Assembly (NCBI GenBank): GCA_049699715.1
Contig: JBNAVB010000021.1
Location: 1 to 7,121 of the forward strand
DNA from: JAVZYK01 sp049699715
GTDB taxonomy: Archaea; Nanobdellota; Nanobdellia; Pacearchaeales; UBA284
Reading direction: 5' to 3'
DNA length: 7,121 bases
Of this stretch, positions 1-5,288 are shown piece by piece. The notes beneath the pieces are model-generated. The model ran no database searches, had not been told where the DNA came from, and saw only the letters and a list, made by a program, of their open reading frames with translations. Each line of letters begins with the position of its first letter. Within the stretch, counting starts at the first letter, position 1. A program made the translations under genes and the position numbers.

Positions 1-9
1 GACATTTTT

Positions 10-72
10 TTATTTGTTAATACCTCTGGCTTTAGCCCGAGTGTTATTTATTTTTTTCTTTCCCTTGGTCAT
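10..72 (-). CDS. Basic 20-codon mini-ORF between eL19 and the next gene (tentative)
   Basis: ATG at 72-70 overlaps the last two bases of the eL19 stop as TAATG; the frame ends at TAA (12-10). The peptide starts MTKGKKK and ends ARGINK: eight of twenty residues are Lys or Arg and none is acidic. Four bases after its stop comes another ATG (5-3), which may open the next gene (uL18 is usual here in archaea), but only five bases are available. The tight spacing on both sides resembles that of real genes in this cluster. Against it: the length is near what chance allows, there is no Shine-Dalgarno motif, and the peptide matches no ribosomal protein I recognise (eL41 is similarly tiny and basic but of different sequence). 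It may be only an intergenic spacer. Confidence 0.3.
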   Translation of the reverse strand: MTKGKKKINNTRAKARGINK

Positions 73-509
73 TATTTTTGTTTAAGTTCTTTTATTTTCT
101 CAGTTATATCCTTCACATTTTTGATTATGCCTGCTTTTGCCAAACGTCTTAGCTTCTCTTCCTGCTTGTAGTTAATTTCTCCTTTTCTCTTTAATACTTT
201 TAGATATCTTCTTATACTCCTTATTTTGGTTATATATTCTCTTTTCTTTTTTTTCAGAATTATTTTTTTCCTTCCAATGCCCCTTCCCCTGCCTTTTCTT
301 TTTCTCTTCTGTCTTGTTTTACCTGCTCTTCTTTTTACTCCAGTCTTTGCTCTTTTCTTGATTGCGCCTTCTTTAATTAGGGCTTTAATGTCTTCCCGAG
401 TTATGGCCTCCTTTATTTCATTTAATCTCAAGGGATCAAACCATACTTTCTCCAAACCGATGTTCATTACATGCGCGGCAAGCCTCTTCTGTGTTGAAAG
501 CGTTTTCAT
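72..509 (-). CDS. rpl19e: Large-subunit ribosomal protein eL19
   Basis: 50S protein restricted to Archaea and eukaryotes; in eukaryotes it forms an inter-subunit bridge by its C-terminal helix. The 145-residue product has the family opening LSTQKRLAAHVMNIGLEKVWFDP (4-26), then EIKEAITREDIKALIKEGAIKK, a very basic middle (RRAGKTRQKRKRKGRGRGIGRKK) and a helical C-terminus (YITKIRSIRRYLKVLKRKGEI, then LRRLAKAG). Length matches archaeal homologues of about 150. The start is well set by GGAGG 7 bases upstream in the last codons of eL32 and by the ATGA overlap. The TAA stop shares its first base with an ATG (TAATG) opening the mini-ORF below. Confidence 0.96.
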   Translation of the reverse strand: MKTLSTQKRLAAHVMNIGLEKVWFDPLRLNEIKEAITREDIKALIKEGAIKKRAKTGVKRRAGKTRQKRKRKGRGRGIGRKKIILKKKKREYITKIRSIRRYLKVLKRKGEINYKQEEKLRRLAKAGIIKNVKDITEKIKELKQK

Positions 510-1048
510 TTTTTCTCCTCCTTTGTTTTAACTTCTTTTTCCTTACTTTTTATTTCTTCTTTACTCTTTTCACCTTTCTTTAATATTTTAGATTGCTCTT
601 CTATTTTTCTTTTGAGCTTCTCTTCCCTTTCAGCCTTTATTTTTTCAATGAATCTTGGTACATTTACATTCAATAGTTTGATGTTCTTTACCGATGCTTT
701 CTCAATTATCTCGATTTTTTTTCTTTTTCCTATCTTGCCTATGACTCCAATCTCATCTCCCTTAACATTCTCCAAATCTTGCAGATTGTATATTAATTTT
801 GGTTTGAGCTCTCGAACAAGTCCTTTAATGTCCCTAGGAGAACCCCATCCTATTGAAGGCTGTATCATATGCCCCGTTCTTTTCTCTCTTAACTTGCTAT
901 GTCTTCCGCGCGGTCTGCGCCATTTTTGCTTCTTCTTCCGCCTTTTTCCTAATTTTGATTTTTTGAAACTATCTTTTCTTAAAAATGTAGGTTTCCTTCT
1001 TTTCAGCATTTTTTTAAAATTTGAAAGCTCTTTATTGTTTATGGTCAT
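506..1048 (-). CDS. rpl32e: Large-subunit ribosomal protein eL32 with charged C-terminal tail
   Basis: 50S protein found only in Archaea and eukaryotes. The 180-residue product carries the signature RKPTFLRKDSFKKSKLGKR (18-36), RRPRGRHSKLR (44-54) and PSIGWGSPRDIKGL (64-77), followed by the conserved strands around NLQDLENV and IGKIGKRKKIEIIEKA. From about 133 onward there is a tail of nearly 50 residues made mostly of Lys and Glu, probably a single charged helix or disordered. Because of it the protein is longer than homologues of about 130-150 residues. The start is supported by AAGGAG 9 bases upstream; the gap after uL6 is 4 bases. The TGA overlaps the eL19 ATG as ATGA. Confidence 0.95.
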   Translation of the reverse strand: MTINNKELSNFKKMLKRRKPTFLRKDSFKKSKLGKRRKKKQKWRRPRGRHSKLREKRTGHMIQPSIGWGSPRDIKGLVRELKPKLIYNLQDLENVKGDEIGVIGKIGKRKKIEIIEKASVKNIKLLNVNVPRFIEKIKAEREEKLKRKIEEQSKILKKGEKSKEEIKSKEKEVKTKEEKK

Positions 1049-1052
1049 TTTC

Positions 1053-1604
1053 TTAATCTCCTTTCCCCTTTTCCTTTTTAATTATCCATATTCCATCTTG
1101 GAAAACTCTCCTGTCTCTCGCTCTGACCCTTGTAGCAGTTTCTATATTTGCAGCCATCTGTCCAGTCGCTTCTTTGTCCACACCCCTAACAACAACTATG
1201 TCGCCATCGATAGTGACCTCAACTCCCGGCAATAGTTTAACAATCCTGTCTTTATTCTCTCCTAAAAAGTTTTTTATAATAAAACTGTTGCTTGGCTTGT
1301 CAATTTTTATTGTTATTGGAAAATGTATCGAACAAACTTGTAACTTGTATTCATAACCTTTTTGCACACCATCAACCATATTTTTAAGGTGGCTTGCTAT
1401 ACTGTTAATGAGTTTCTTCTCTTTTTTGGTTGCTTTTATCTGCCCTATCAATATTTTACCTTCCTCTTTAGTTATCTCTATGTTCTTAACATTGAAGATC
1501 CTTTCAACTCTCCCTAGAGGGCCTTTTACAATTATCTTTGGCAGAGCTAGCTCTACATTCACATTCTCTGGTATAGCTATTATCTTTTTGATTTCCTTTT
1601 TCAT
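1053..1604 (-). CDS. rpl6: Large-subunit ribosomal protein uL6
   Basis: uL6 lies near the sarcin-ricin loop at the factor-binding site of the 50S. From the ATG at 1604 the product has 183 residues, normal for archaea. It shows the duplicated uL6 fold: the first domain with LPKIIVKGPLGRVERIF (21-37), the second with FPITIKI, GENKDRIVKLLPGVEV and DIVVVRGVDKEATGQMAANIE, and the C-terminal DRRVFQDGIWI typical of archaea (from 164). The frame stays open to 1655, but those 17 extra residues lie inside uS8 and do not resemble uL6, so the shorter start is used. There is no Shine-Dalgarno motif; the start follows the uS8 stop closely, so reinitiation is plausible. Confidence 0.96.
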   Translation of the reverse strand: MKKEIKKIIAIPENVNVELALPKIIVKGPLGRVERIFNVKNIEITKEEGKILIGQIKATKKEKKLINSIASHLKNMVDGVQKGYEYKLQVCSIHFPITIKIDKPSNSFIIKNFLGENKDRIVKLLPGVEVTIDGDIVVVRGVDKEATGQMAANIETATRVRARDRRVFQDGIWIIKKEKGKGD

Positions 1605-1611
1605 TTTTGTT

Positions 1612-1998
1612 TTAGTAACAGTAAGCAAACAAGGCTCCTCCGATACCCTTCTCAATTGCGTCTTGGTGCGTCATAATGCCCTTGTTTGTAGATACTATTA
1701 AAATTCCAATGTTTCTCGCAGGTAGGAATCTTCTGACATATTTTTCAAAATCATCCTTTTGCACGAAAAATCTTGGTTTGATAGCCCCACAATCATTTAA
1801 CTTACCTATCTTCACTATAATTTTGTCAAACTTGTCATTCTCAACCTTAAAATCTTCTACATAACCCTTATCTTTGAGAATCTTTAGCACTTCAAGCACA
1901 AGTTTAGACACAGGAATGATTACTGTTTCTTTTCTGCCTGCCTTTTTACAATTCACAAAATCATTTAAAAATGAAGCTAACCAATCTCTCGTTGTCAT
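1612..1998 (-). CDS. rps8: Small-subunit ribosomal protein uS8
   Basis: Primary rRNA-binding protein of the 30S platform. The 128-residue product begins MTTRDWLASFLNDFVNCKKAGRKE, contains the central KLVLEVLKILKDKGYVEDF helix-loop and the IKPRFFV strand, and ends with the diagnostic STNKGIMTHQDAIEKGIGGALFAYCY. The C-terminal half binds helix 21 of 16S rRNA. Start choice: the ATG at 1998 aligns with the usual archaeal beginning (Met-Thr). A GTG at 2010 would add four residues (Met-Ile-Lys-Lys) and overlap uS14 as GTGA, imitating the coupled starts elsewhere, so it cannot be excluded. Neither start has a Shine-Dalgarno motif. The TAA stop is 7 bases before uL6. Confidence 0.95.
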   Translation of the reverse strand: MTTRDWLASFLNDFVNCKKAGRKETVIIPVSKLVLEVLKILKDKGYVEDFKVENDKFDKIIVKIGKLNDCGAIKPRFFVQKDDFEKYVRRFLPARNIGILIVSTNKGIMTHQDAIEKGIGGALFAYCY

Positions 1999-2006
1999 TT
2001 TTTTTA

Positions 2007-2237
2007 TCACATATATTTCTTGAAGCCAATTTTCTCCGCGATTTCCCTAAAGCATTGCCTGCACAAATGCAATCCATATTTGCTTATATGCGCTCCATAA
2101 CGCCCACAGTTAACACACTTCTTTGAAGCTATGCCGAACTTTCTGTCTTTTGGTTTGCAAAATCTCAGAAACCTTGCTTTGATTGCAGGTTTGCTTTCTA
2201 ATTGTTTCATTATCCTTTTCCAATCGCTTGCTGGCAT
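2007..2237 (-). CDS. rps14: Small-subunit ribosomal protein uS14, zinc-binding, with N-terminal extension
   Basis: uS14 is a late-assembling protein of the 30S head. The 76-residue product has a clear zinc ribbon: Cys41, Cys44, Cys59 and Cys62 (C-x2-C-x14-C-x2-C), with the hallmark RYGAHISKYGLHLCRQCFREIA followed by IGFKKY. Typical archaeal uS14 proteins are about 50-56 residues; this one has about 20 more in an N-terminal segment (PASDWKRIMKQLESKPAIKARFLRF) plus an additional Cys27. The extension is helical in pattern and starts at a good ATG, so it is probably real and may be lineage-specific. A 24-base A/T gap separates it from uL5 and no Shine-Dalgarno motif is visible. The reading frame ends in ATG TGA, next to the uS8 start. 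Confidence 0.94.
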   Translation of the reverse strand: MPASDWKRIMKQLESKPAIKARFLRFCKPKDRKFGIASKKCVNCGRYGAHISKYGLHLCRQCFREIAEKIGFKKYM

Positions 2238-2261
2238 TTTTTAAATTTTGTTTTGTTTAAT

Positions 2262-2786
2262 TTATTTTGAAATTTTAACGCCAAATTTTTCTTGGAAAAA
2301 TTTTATTGTTTCTTCTTTTGTGATTCTATGTCTCTTAGGGATTCTTGATTTGAGTCTTTTCCTTTTAACTACCCTCCATCCCTTTCTCTTCAATGTTGCA
2401 ACTACATCAAATCCGAGAATTCCTATATCTCGTTGATAGGACAAGGAAGGAATCTCAATATATTCTTTGATTCCGAAGCTTAGAAATCCTGGATTAAATT
2501 GTTTCTCATCTAATTCTGTAATTCCCGTGAGTAGTATCTTAAATAATTCGACTGCTCGATTCTTTCTCAGAGTCACTTTGCATCCAATCGGCTGTCCCGG
2601 TTTAATTTTCCACGTTGGGATTCTTTTCTTCGCCAATGTTTTTATTGGCGTGGATTTCGTTATGAATTTTAATAATTTTATTGCTCTATCTAATCTTGTG
2701 GTGTCGGCAGTTGAGCAATGCAAAGTGAGGCTGTCCATTTCAATTGCCCTCATATCGTTTTCTTTAGTTGTAGTTTCTTTATTCAT
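2262..2786 (-). CDS. rpl5: Large-subunit ribosomal protein uL5
   Basis: uL5 sits in the central protuberance, binds 5S rRNA and contacts P-site tRNA. The 174-residue product keeps the conserved middle: KKRIPTWKIKPGQPIGCKVTLR (53-74), a helix ending in FKILL, the GIKEYIEIPSLSYQRDIGILGFDVVATLKR segment and a basic C-terminus. The early strand, usually of the VTVNIGVGE type, reads SLTLHCSTADTTRLDRAIKLL here (about 19-39), so the usual Asn-Ile-Gly turn is replaced. The ATG overlaps eS4 as ATGA; the nearest purine-rich motif (GAGGAG at 2801-2806) is 14 bases upstream. A second in-frame ATG at 2753 fits the shorter archaeal N-terminus but has no Shine-Dalgarno motif, so it is less likely. Confidence 0.93.
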   Translation of the reverse strand: MNKETTTKENDMRAIEMDSLTLHCSTADTTRLDRAIKLLKFITKSTPIKTLAKKRIPTWKIKPGQPIGCKVTLRKNRAVELFKILLTGITELDEKQFNPGFLSFGIKEYIEIPSLSYQRDIGILGFDVVATLKRKGWRVVKRKRLKSRIPKRHRITKEETIKFFQEKFGVKISK

Positions 2787-3463
2787 TTTTCAAACTCTCT
2801 CTCCTCAAGAACAAACAAATTATCTTTAGGTGCCGTGACTTTCCCATGCTTGGTGTGTATAATCGCCATCTTCCCCTCAAGTGATTCTATTTTGCCATGT
2901 TTCCCAATATTCTTTCCACTTATTATCAAGACAAATGCCCCCTTCTCCATCTTTAGCACCTTAATTATCTTATTTGTTCCAATCGCTATCAAAATACTAT
3001 CGCCCACCTTATATTCTTTAGATTCATCATGTTTTGTAAACAAGAAATTTCTTCCATCGCTACAGTTCAGTTGAAGTTGATTCTTATTAATGATGCGTTT
3101 GCTTATTATCCTGCATGGTTTCGTCGAGCCTTTGTTTTTATTTATCTCTGTGACGTTTAACTTGCCATTTTCCATGAGGTGTATTGTAAACTGCTTGTCT
3201 ATTTTACTGATATAAATCCTGTCGAAAATCCCGACATTGGACTTCACATCCTTTACAACTTTCCCATTTATGTTCACATTCCCATCTTTTAATAGTTTTT
3301 TAACTTCTGAAGCCGTTTGCGCAATTTTTAACACGTCTCTCAAAACCACTACCAATGGCAGTGAAAGCTCTTGTCTCTGCGCGCCTCTCCCCCGGGTTAT
3401 AAACTTTTTATCTTTCCTTTGCAAAGGCCATGTTTTCGGCATTGACATCCTTTTTATGTGCAT
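2783..3463 (-). CDS. rps4e: Small-subunit ribosomal protein eS4
   Basis: 30S body protein restricted to Archaea and eukaryotes, distinct from bacterial uS4. The 226-residue product opens with the family lead MHIKRMSMPKTWPLQRK, followed by an S4-type RNA-binding domain (about 34-90: SLPLVVVLRDVLKIAQTASEVKKLL, then GNVNINGKVVKDVKSNVGIFD). A central beta domain follows (KVGDSILIAIGTNKIIKVL), then a C-terminal KOW motif (about 183-220: GKNIGKHGKIESLEGK). Length is close to archaeal homologues of about 230-245. The start is well supported by GGAGG 8 bases upstream within uL24; the internal Met6 and Met8 would cut the conserved lead. It overlaps uL5 by ATGA. Confidence 0.96.
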   Translation of the reverse strand: MHIKRMSMPKTWPLQRKDKKFITRGRGAQRQELSLPLVVVLRDVLKIAQTASEVKKLLKDGNVNINGKVVKDVKSNVGIFDRIYISKIDKQFTIHLMENGKLNVTEINKNKGSTKPCRIISKRIINKNQLQLNCSDGRNFLFTKHDESKEYKVGDSILIAIGTNKIIKVLKMEKGAFVLIISGKNIGKHGKIESLEGKMAIIHTKHGKVTAPKDNLFVLEEREFEK

Positions 3464-3464
3464 T

Positions 3465-3884
3465 TTATTTTCCTCCGACTTCTGTTCCCTTTGTTTTTAT
3501 CCCAATATGCCTTTCTAGGCTTTTCACTCGTTTTTTATCATCAAGGTTTAATGCGGTAATCATCAATTTTGAAGGCTCAAACCTTACATTTACTTTTGTT
3601 CCATCTTTTCTTGATTTCTGTATGCCTTCTATGAAAACCTTCCTTTTTTTAGTATCAACTAGTGCAACTTTACCTTCTTTCCCCCTGAACTCGCCACGCA
3701 TCACCTTAATACTATCTCCTTTTCTTAGAGATATTGCTCTTTTGTTGTATTTTTTTCTCAATTCCTTTGATAAGTGGCTAGCAAGCATCTTATGTTTTAT
3801 ATGCAGTGGCGCGTTAACTCTATACTTTCTATGCTTCTTTATCTTCCTACTGGATTTCCATACTGTTGAAAATTTATTTTTCAT
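3465..3884 (-). CDS. rpl24: Large-subunit ribosomal protein uL24
   Basis: uL24 is an assembly initiator of the 50S subunit that lies close to the exit tunnel. The 139-residue product has the archaeal/eukaryotic layout: a basic lead, the APLHIKHKMLASHLSKELRKKYNKR helix segment (25-49), then a KOW domain from about 52 to 90 (SLRKGDSIKVMRGEFRGKEGKV, followed by KVFIEG), and a C-terminal part with the KTKGTE motif. Start: ATG after a 33-base gap of A-rich sequence following uL14, with no Shine-Dalgarno motif. The last codons (Gly-Gly-Lys) carry GGAGG for eS4, which starts one base after the TAA. Confidence 0.95.
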   Translation of the reverse strand: MKNKFSTVWKSSRKIKKHRKYRVNAPLHIKHKMLASHLSKELRKKYNKRAISLRKGDSIKVMRGEFRGKEGKVALVDTKKRKVFIEGIQKSRKDGTKVNVRFEPSKLMITALNLDDKKRVKSLERHIGIKTKGTEVGGK

Positions 3885-3917
3885 TTTGGTTTTTTGTTGT
3901 TTTGTTTTTTATTTTCC

Positions 3918-4319
3918 CTATACGATCATTGTTGCGATTCTTGCGATAAAAGGCCATCTGTCTGCAGCTTCTCTAGCTATTGGTCCTTTCAATTGAGTTC
4001 CCTTTGGATTGCCGTCCTCATCTTTCAGCAATACAACGGCATTGTCTGCGAAGCTTATGCGCTCTCCCGTTGCTCGCCTATATTCCTTTTTCTGCCTTAT
4101 CACCACTGCCCAAAACACTTGTTTGAGCATGTCTGTTGCACCTTTCCGGACACTTACTTTCACCAAACTTCCGACTCCACATGAAAGCTGCCGTCCTTTT
4201 CTCCCTTTACCTCCCTTAATCCCAAAAATTTTAACTATTTTGGCTCCGCTATTGTCTGCAACAGTTACCAAAGCCCCTATATTTATTCCTTTCACAATTC
4301 TCGCCCCTACAGCTTTCAT
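3918..4319 (-). CDS. rpl14: Large-subunit ribosomal protein uL14
   Basis: uL14 sits at the subunit interface of the 50S and forms an inter-subunit bridge; it is also the docking site of the anti-association factor aIF6. From the ATG at 4319 the product is 133 residues, matching the family. It has the archaeal lead (RIVKGINIGALVTVADNSGAK, with ADNSGAK at 21-27), the glycine-rich KGGKGRKGRQLSCGVGSLVKVSVRKG stretch, the AVVIRQKKEYRR strand, FADNAVVLLKDEDGNPKGT and the closing KGPIAREAADRW. A longer reading from 4370 is rejected because the 17 extra residues lie within uS17, have no family match and ignore the well-placed GGAG. Translation is probably coupled to uS17 through ATGA. The stop is TAG. 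Confidence 0.96.
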   Translation of the reverse strand: MKAVGARIVKGINIGALVTVADNSGAKIVKIFGIKGGKGRKGRQLSCGVGSLVKVSVRKGATDMLKQVFWAVVIRQKKEYRRATGERISFADNAVVLLKDEDGNPKGTQLKGPIAREAADRWPFIARIATMIV

Positions 4320-4663
4320 TTTAATTTCTCCATCACAACGAAATGCATAATCTTGCTTAATGGCCTGCACTCGCCTATTTTAACAACATCACCAACAATT
4401 ATTTTTTTCCTTAGGCAGTCTGGCAAATAAGCATGCAATTTAGTTCTTGCTTTGGCAAACCTCTCATATTTTTTGTAATAAATAAGTCTTTCAAACTCTA
4501 TCACAACCCTCTTACCAACAATTTTCTTTACAGTTCCTTGAAAATTCCTCCCATGAACGCTTAGATTTCCATGTTTTGGGCATTTTAGGTCTTTGCATTC
4601 GGTAGTAGCATTGTTATCTCTATTGATTTTAGCTTCTCCTGTTTCTTTCTTTTCTTTTGCCAT
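4316..4663 (-). CDS. rps17: Small-subunit ribosomal protein uS17
   Basis: Early-binding 30S protein with an OB fold that contacts helices of the 16S rRNA body. The 115-residue product shows the archaeal form: the ECKDLKCPKHGNLSVHGR lead (22-39, with Cys23, Cys28 and His31), the FQGTVKKIVGKRVVIEFERL barrel strands, YYKKYERFAKARTKLHAYLPDC and the hallmark GDVVKIGECRPLSK (Cys99). The first 20 residues are a hydrophilic extension without the family pattern. No Shine-Dalgarno motif is visible before the ATG. The TGA stop overlaps the uL14 ATG as ATGA, and the last codons provide the GGAG for uL14. Confidence 0.96.
   Translation of the reverse strand: MAKEKKETGEAKINRDNNATTECKDLKCPKHGNLSVHGRNFQGTVKKIVGKRVVIEFERLIYYKKYERFAKARTKLHAYLPDCLRKKIIVGDVVKIGECRPLSKIMHFVVMEKLK
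4328..4331 (-). promoter_or_regulatory. Shine-Dalgarno motif (GGAG) fixing the uL14 start
   Basis: GGAG lies 8 bases ahead of the ATG at 4319 and inside the uS17 coding sequence. It selects the 4319 start over the in-frame upstream ATG at 4370, which would add 17 residues overlapping uS17 in a different frame and unlike any uL14 N-terminus. Confidence 0.75.
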
Positions 4664-4721
4664 TTTTTACAGTTATCTTTTTATGGGTTTTCTACCCCTT
4701 GTCTTATTCTTTTATTCTTAC
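4664..4721 (-). other. Spacer between aIF1 and uS17 at the usual rnp1 position
   Basis: This 58-base stretch is the largest gap in the cluster. On the coding strand it is A-rich, with one short potential hairpin: GGGT (4697-4694) pairs with ACCC (4688-4685) around an AGAAA loop, only 4 bp. It holds no open reading frame of note, no Shine-Dalgarno motif for uS17 and no recognisable remnant of the RNase P subunit Rpp29 found here in many archaea. Confidence 0.6.
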
Positions 4722-5018
4722 TTATTTTTCCTCTATGTTTTTAGCATCAAACCCAAAAGCAACCAGCTTTTCTTTGACTCTTCTTCCATGATTGCCCTGG
4801 AGTTCAATTACATTGTTTTTCACTGTCCCTCCGCAAGCAAATTCCTCTTTGAGTTTTTTTGCTATATCTTTAGTGTCATTTTCAATGCCTGAAATCAATG
4901 TCACAAATTTTCCAAATCTTCTCTTTACTGCCTCTATTCGTATCTTTTGTTTGATCTTTGCTAGCTCTTTGCAGATACAAGCTTCAAGCGGTAAGCCACA
5001 CTTTGGGCATATATTCAT
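4722..5018 (-). CDS. Translation initiation factor aIF1 (SUI1 family) with N-terminal zinc knuckle
   Basis: aIF1 is the archaeal counterpart of eIF1. It binds the small subunit near the P site and enforces correct start-codon selection. The 98-residue product has the SUI1 fold signature: KRRFGKFVTLISGI (32-45), DIAKKLKEEFACGGTVKNN (51-69) and IELQGNH (71-77), followed by a C-terminal strand with AFGF. Its N-terminus carries Cys4, Cys7, Cys14 and Cys16 in a C-x2-C-x6-C-x-C arrangement, a plausible small zinc site known from a subset of archaeal homologues. The gene lies between uL29 and uS17, its usual place in archaea that keep it in this cluster. The ATG is chosen by the upstream GGAGG and by the zinc motif starting directly after it. 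An overlapping mini-ORF starts 34 bases upstream in another frame. Confidence 0.93.
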   Translation of the reverse strand: MNICPKCGLPLEACICKELAKIKQKIRIEAVKRRFGKFVTLISGIENDTKDIAKKLKEEFACGGTVKNNVIELQGNHGRRVKEKLVAFGFDAKNIEEK

Positions 5019-5030
5019 ATTTTTTTCTTT

Positions 5031-5035
5031 CCTCC
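5031..5035 (-). promoter_or_regulatory. Shine-Dalgarno motif (GGAGG) for aIF1
   Basis: GGAGG lies 12 bases ahead of the aIF1 ATG at 5018. It supports that start, although the spacing is longer than the 7-9 bases seen for uS3, uL14, eS4, eL32 and eL19. The motif lies inside the overlapping 22-codon mini-ORF 4984-5052. Confidence 0.6.
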
Positions 5036-5057
5036 AGTTTGTTTAAATTCATTTTTT

Positions 5058-5073
5058 ATAATCATCTTTATAA
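5058..5073 (-). promoter_or_regulatory. Possible internal promoter (two TATA-like hexamers) ahead of aIF1
   Basis: Two TTATAAA-like boxes (5073-5067 and around 5061-5055) lie 40-55 bases upstream of the aIF1 start, in the first of two larger spacers in the cluster. Archaeal TATA boxes sit about 25 bases before the transcription start, which would put a start shortly before the GGAGG of aIF1. The whole region is A/T-rich, so such matches arise easily by chance and no clear BRE element is visible. This is a weak candidate. Confidence 0.2.
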
Positions 5074-5074
5074 T

Positions 5075-5272
5075 TTATTTAGGCTTAATCTGGTTCAGTT
5101 GGGTATTTATTCTGGCAATAGTTCTCTTAATCTCTTTTATTTTCTTGCTGGTGCCTGCCGATTGCCCTTGTTGTGCACTCATTTTCAACAGTTCCAACTC
5201 TAAATCTTTCTTCTTTTCATTTAGTTCTTGTTCATTGAAGCGCTGGATTTCTTTTTTTCTTATGATTGGCAT
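5075..5272 (-). CDS. rpl29: Large-subunit ribosomal protein uL29
   Basis: Small two-helix protein near the peptide exit, where it helps form the docking site for nascent-chain factors. The 65-residue product has the family layout: a short N-terminal lead with the helix 1 motif (LNEKKKDLELELLKM, about 17-31), a loop with Gly/Ser, then helix 2 with the conserved KEIKRTIARINTQLN pattern (about 45-59). Length is normal. GGAG at 5285-5288 overlaps the uS3 stop region (TAAGGAG) and lies 12 bases ahead of the ATG, a slightly long but usable spacing. It is followed by the 56-base spacer before aIF1. Confidence 0.93.
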   Translation of the reverse strand: MPIIRKKEIQRFNEQELNEKKKDLELELLKMSAQQGQSAGTSKKIKEIKRTIARINTQLNQIKPK

Positions 5273-5288
5273 TTTCTTTGATTTCTCC

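Noticed and set aside
1605..1655. Upstream ATG extending uL6 by 17 residues.
   Set aside because: The added residues overlap the conserved uS8 C-terminus and do not resemble a uL6 N-terminus.
4317..4370. Upstream ATG extending uL14 by 17 residues.
   Set aside because: The extension lies within uS17 in another frame and has no family similarity, and the GGAG at 4328-4331 clearly serves the ATG at 4319.
4685..4697. Small hairpin in the aIF1-uS17 spacer as a terminator.
   Set aside because: The stem is only 4 bp and is not followed by a U-run on the coding strand; the genes on either side are likely co-transcribed.
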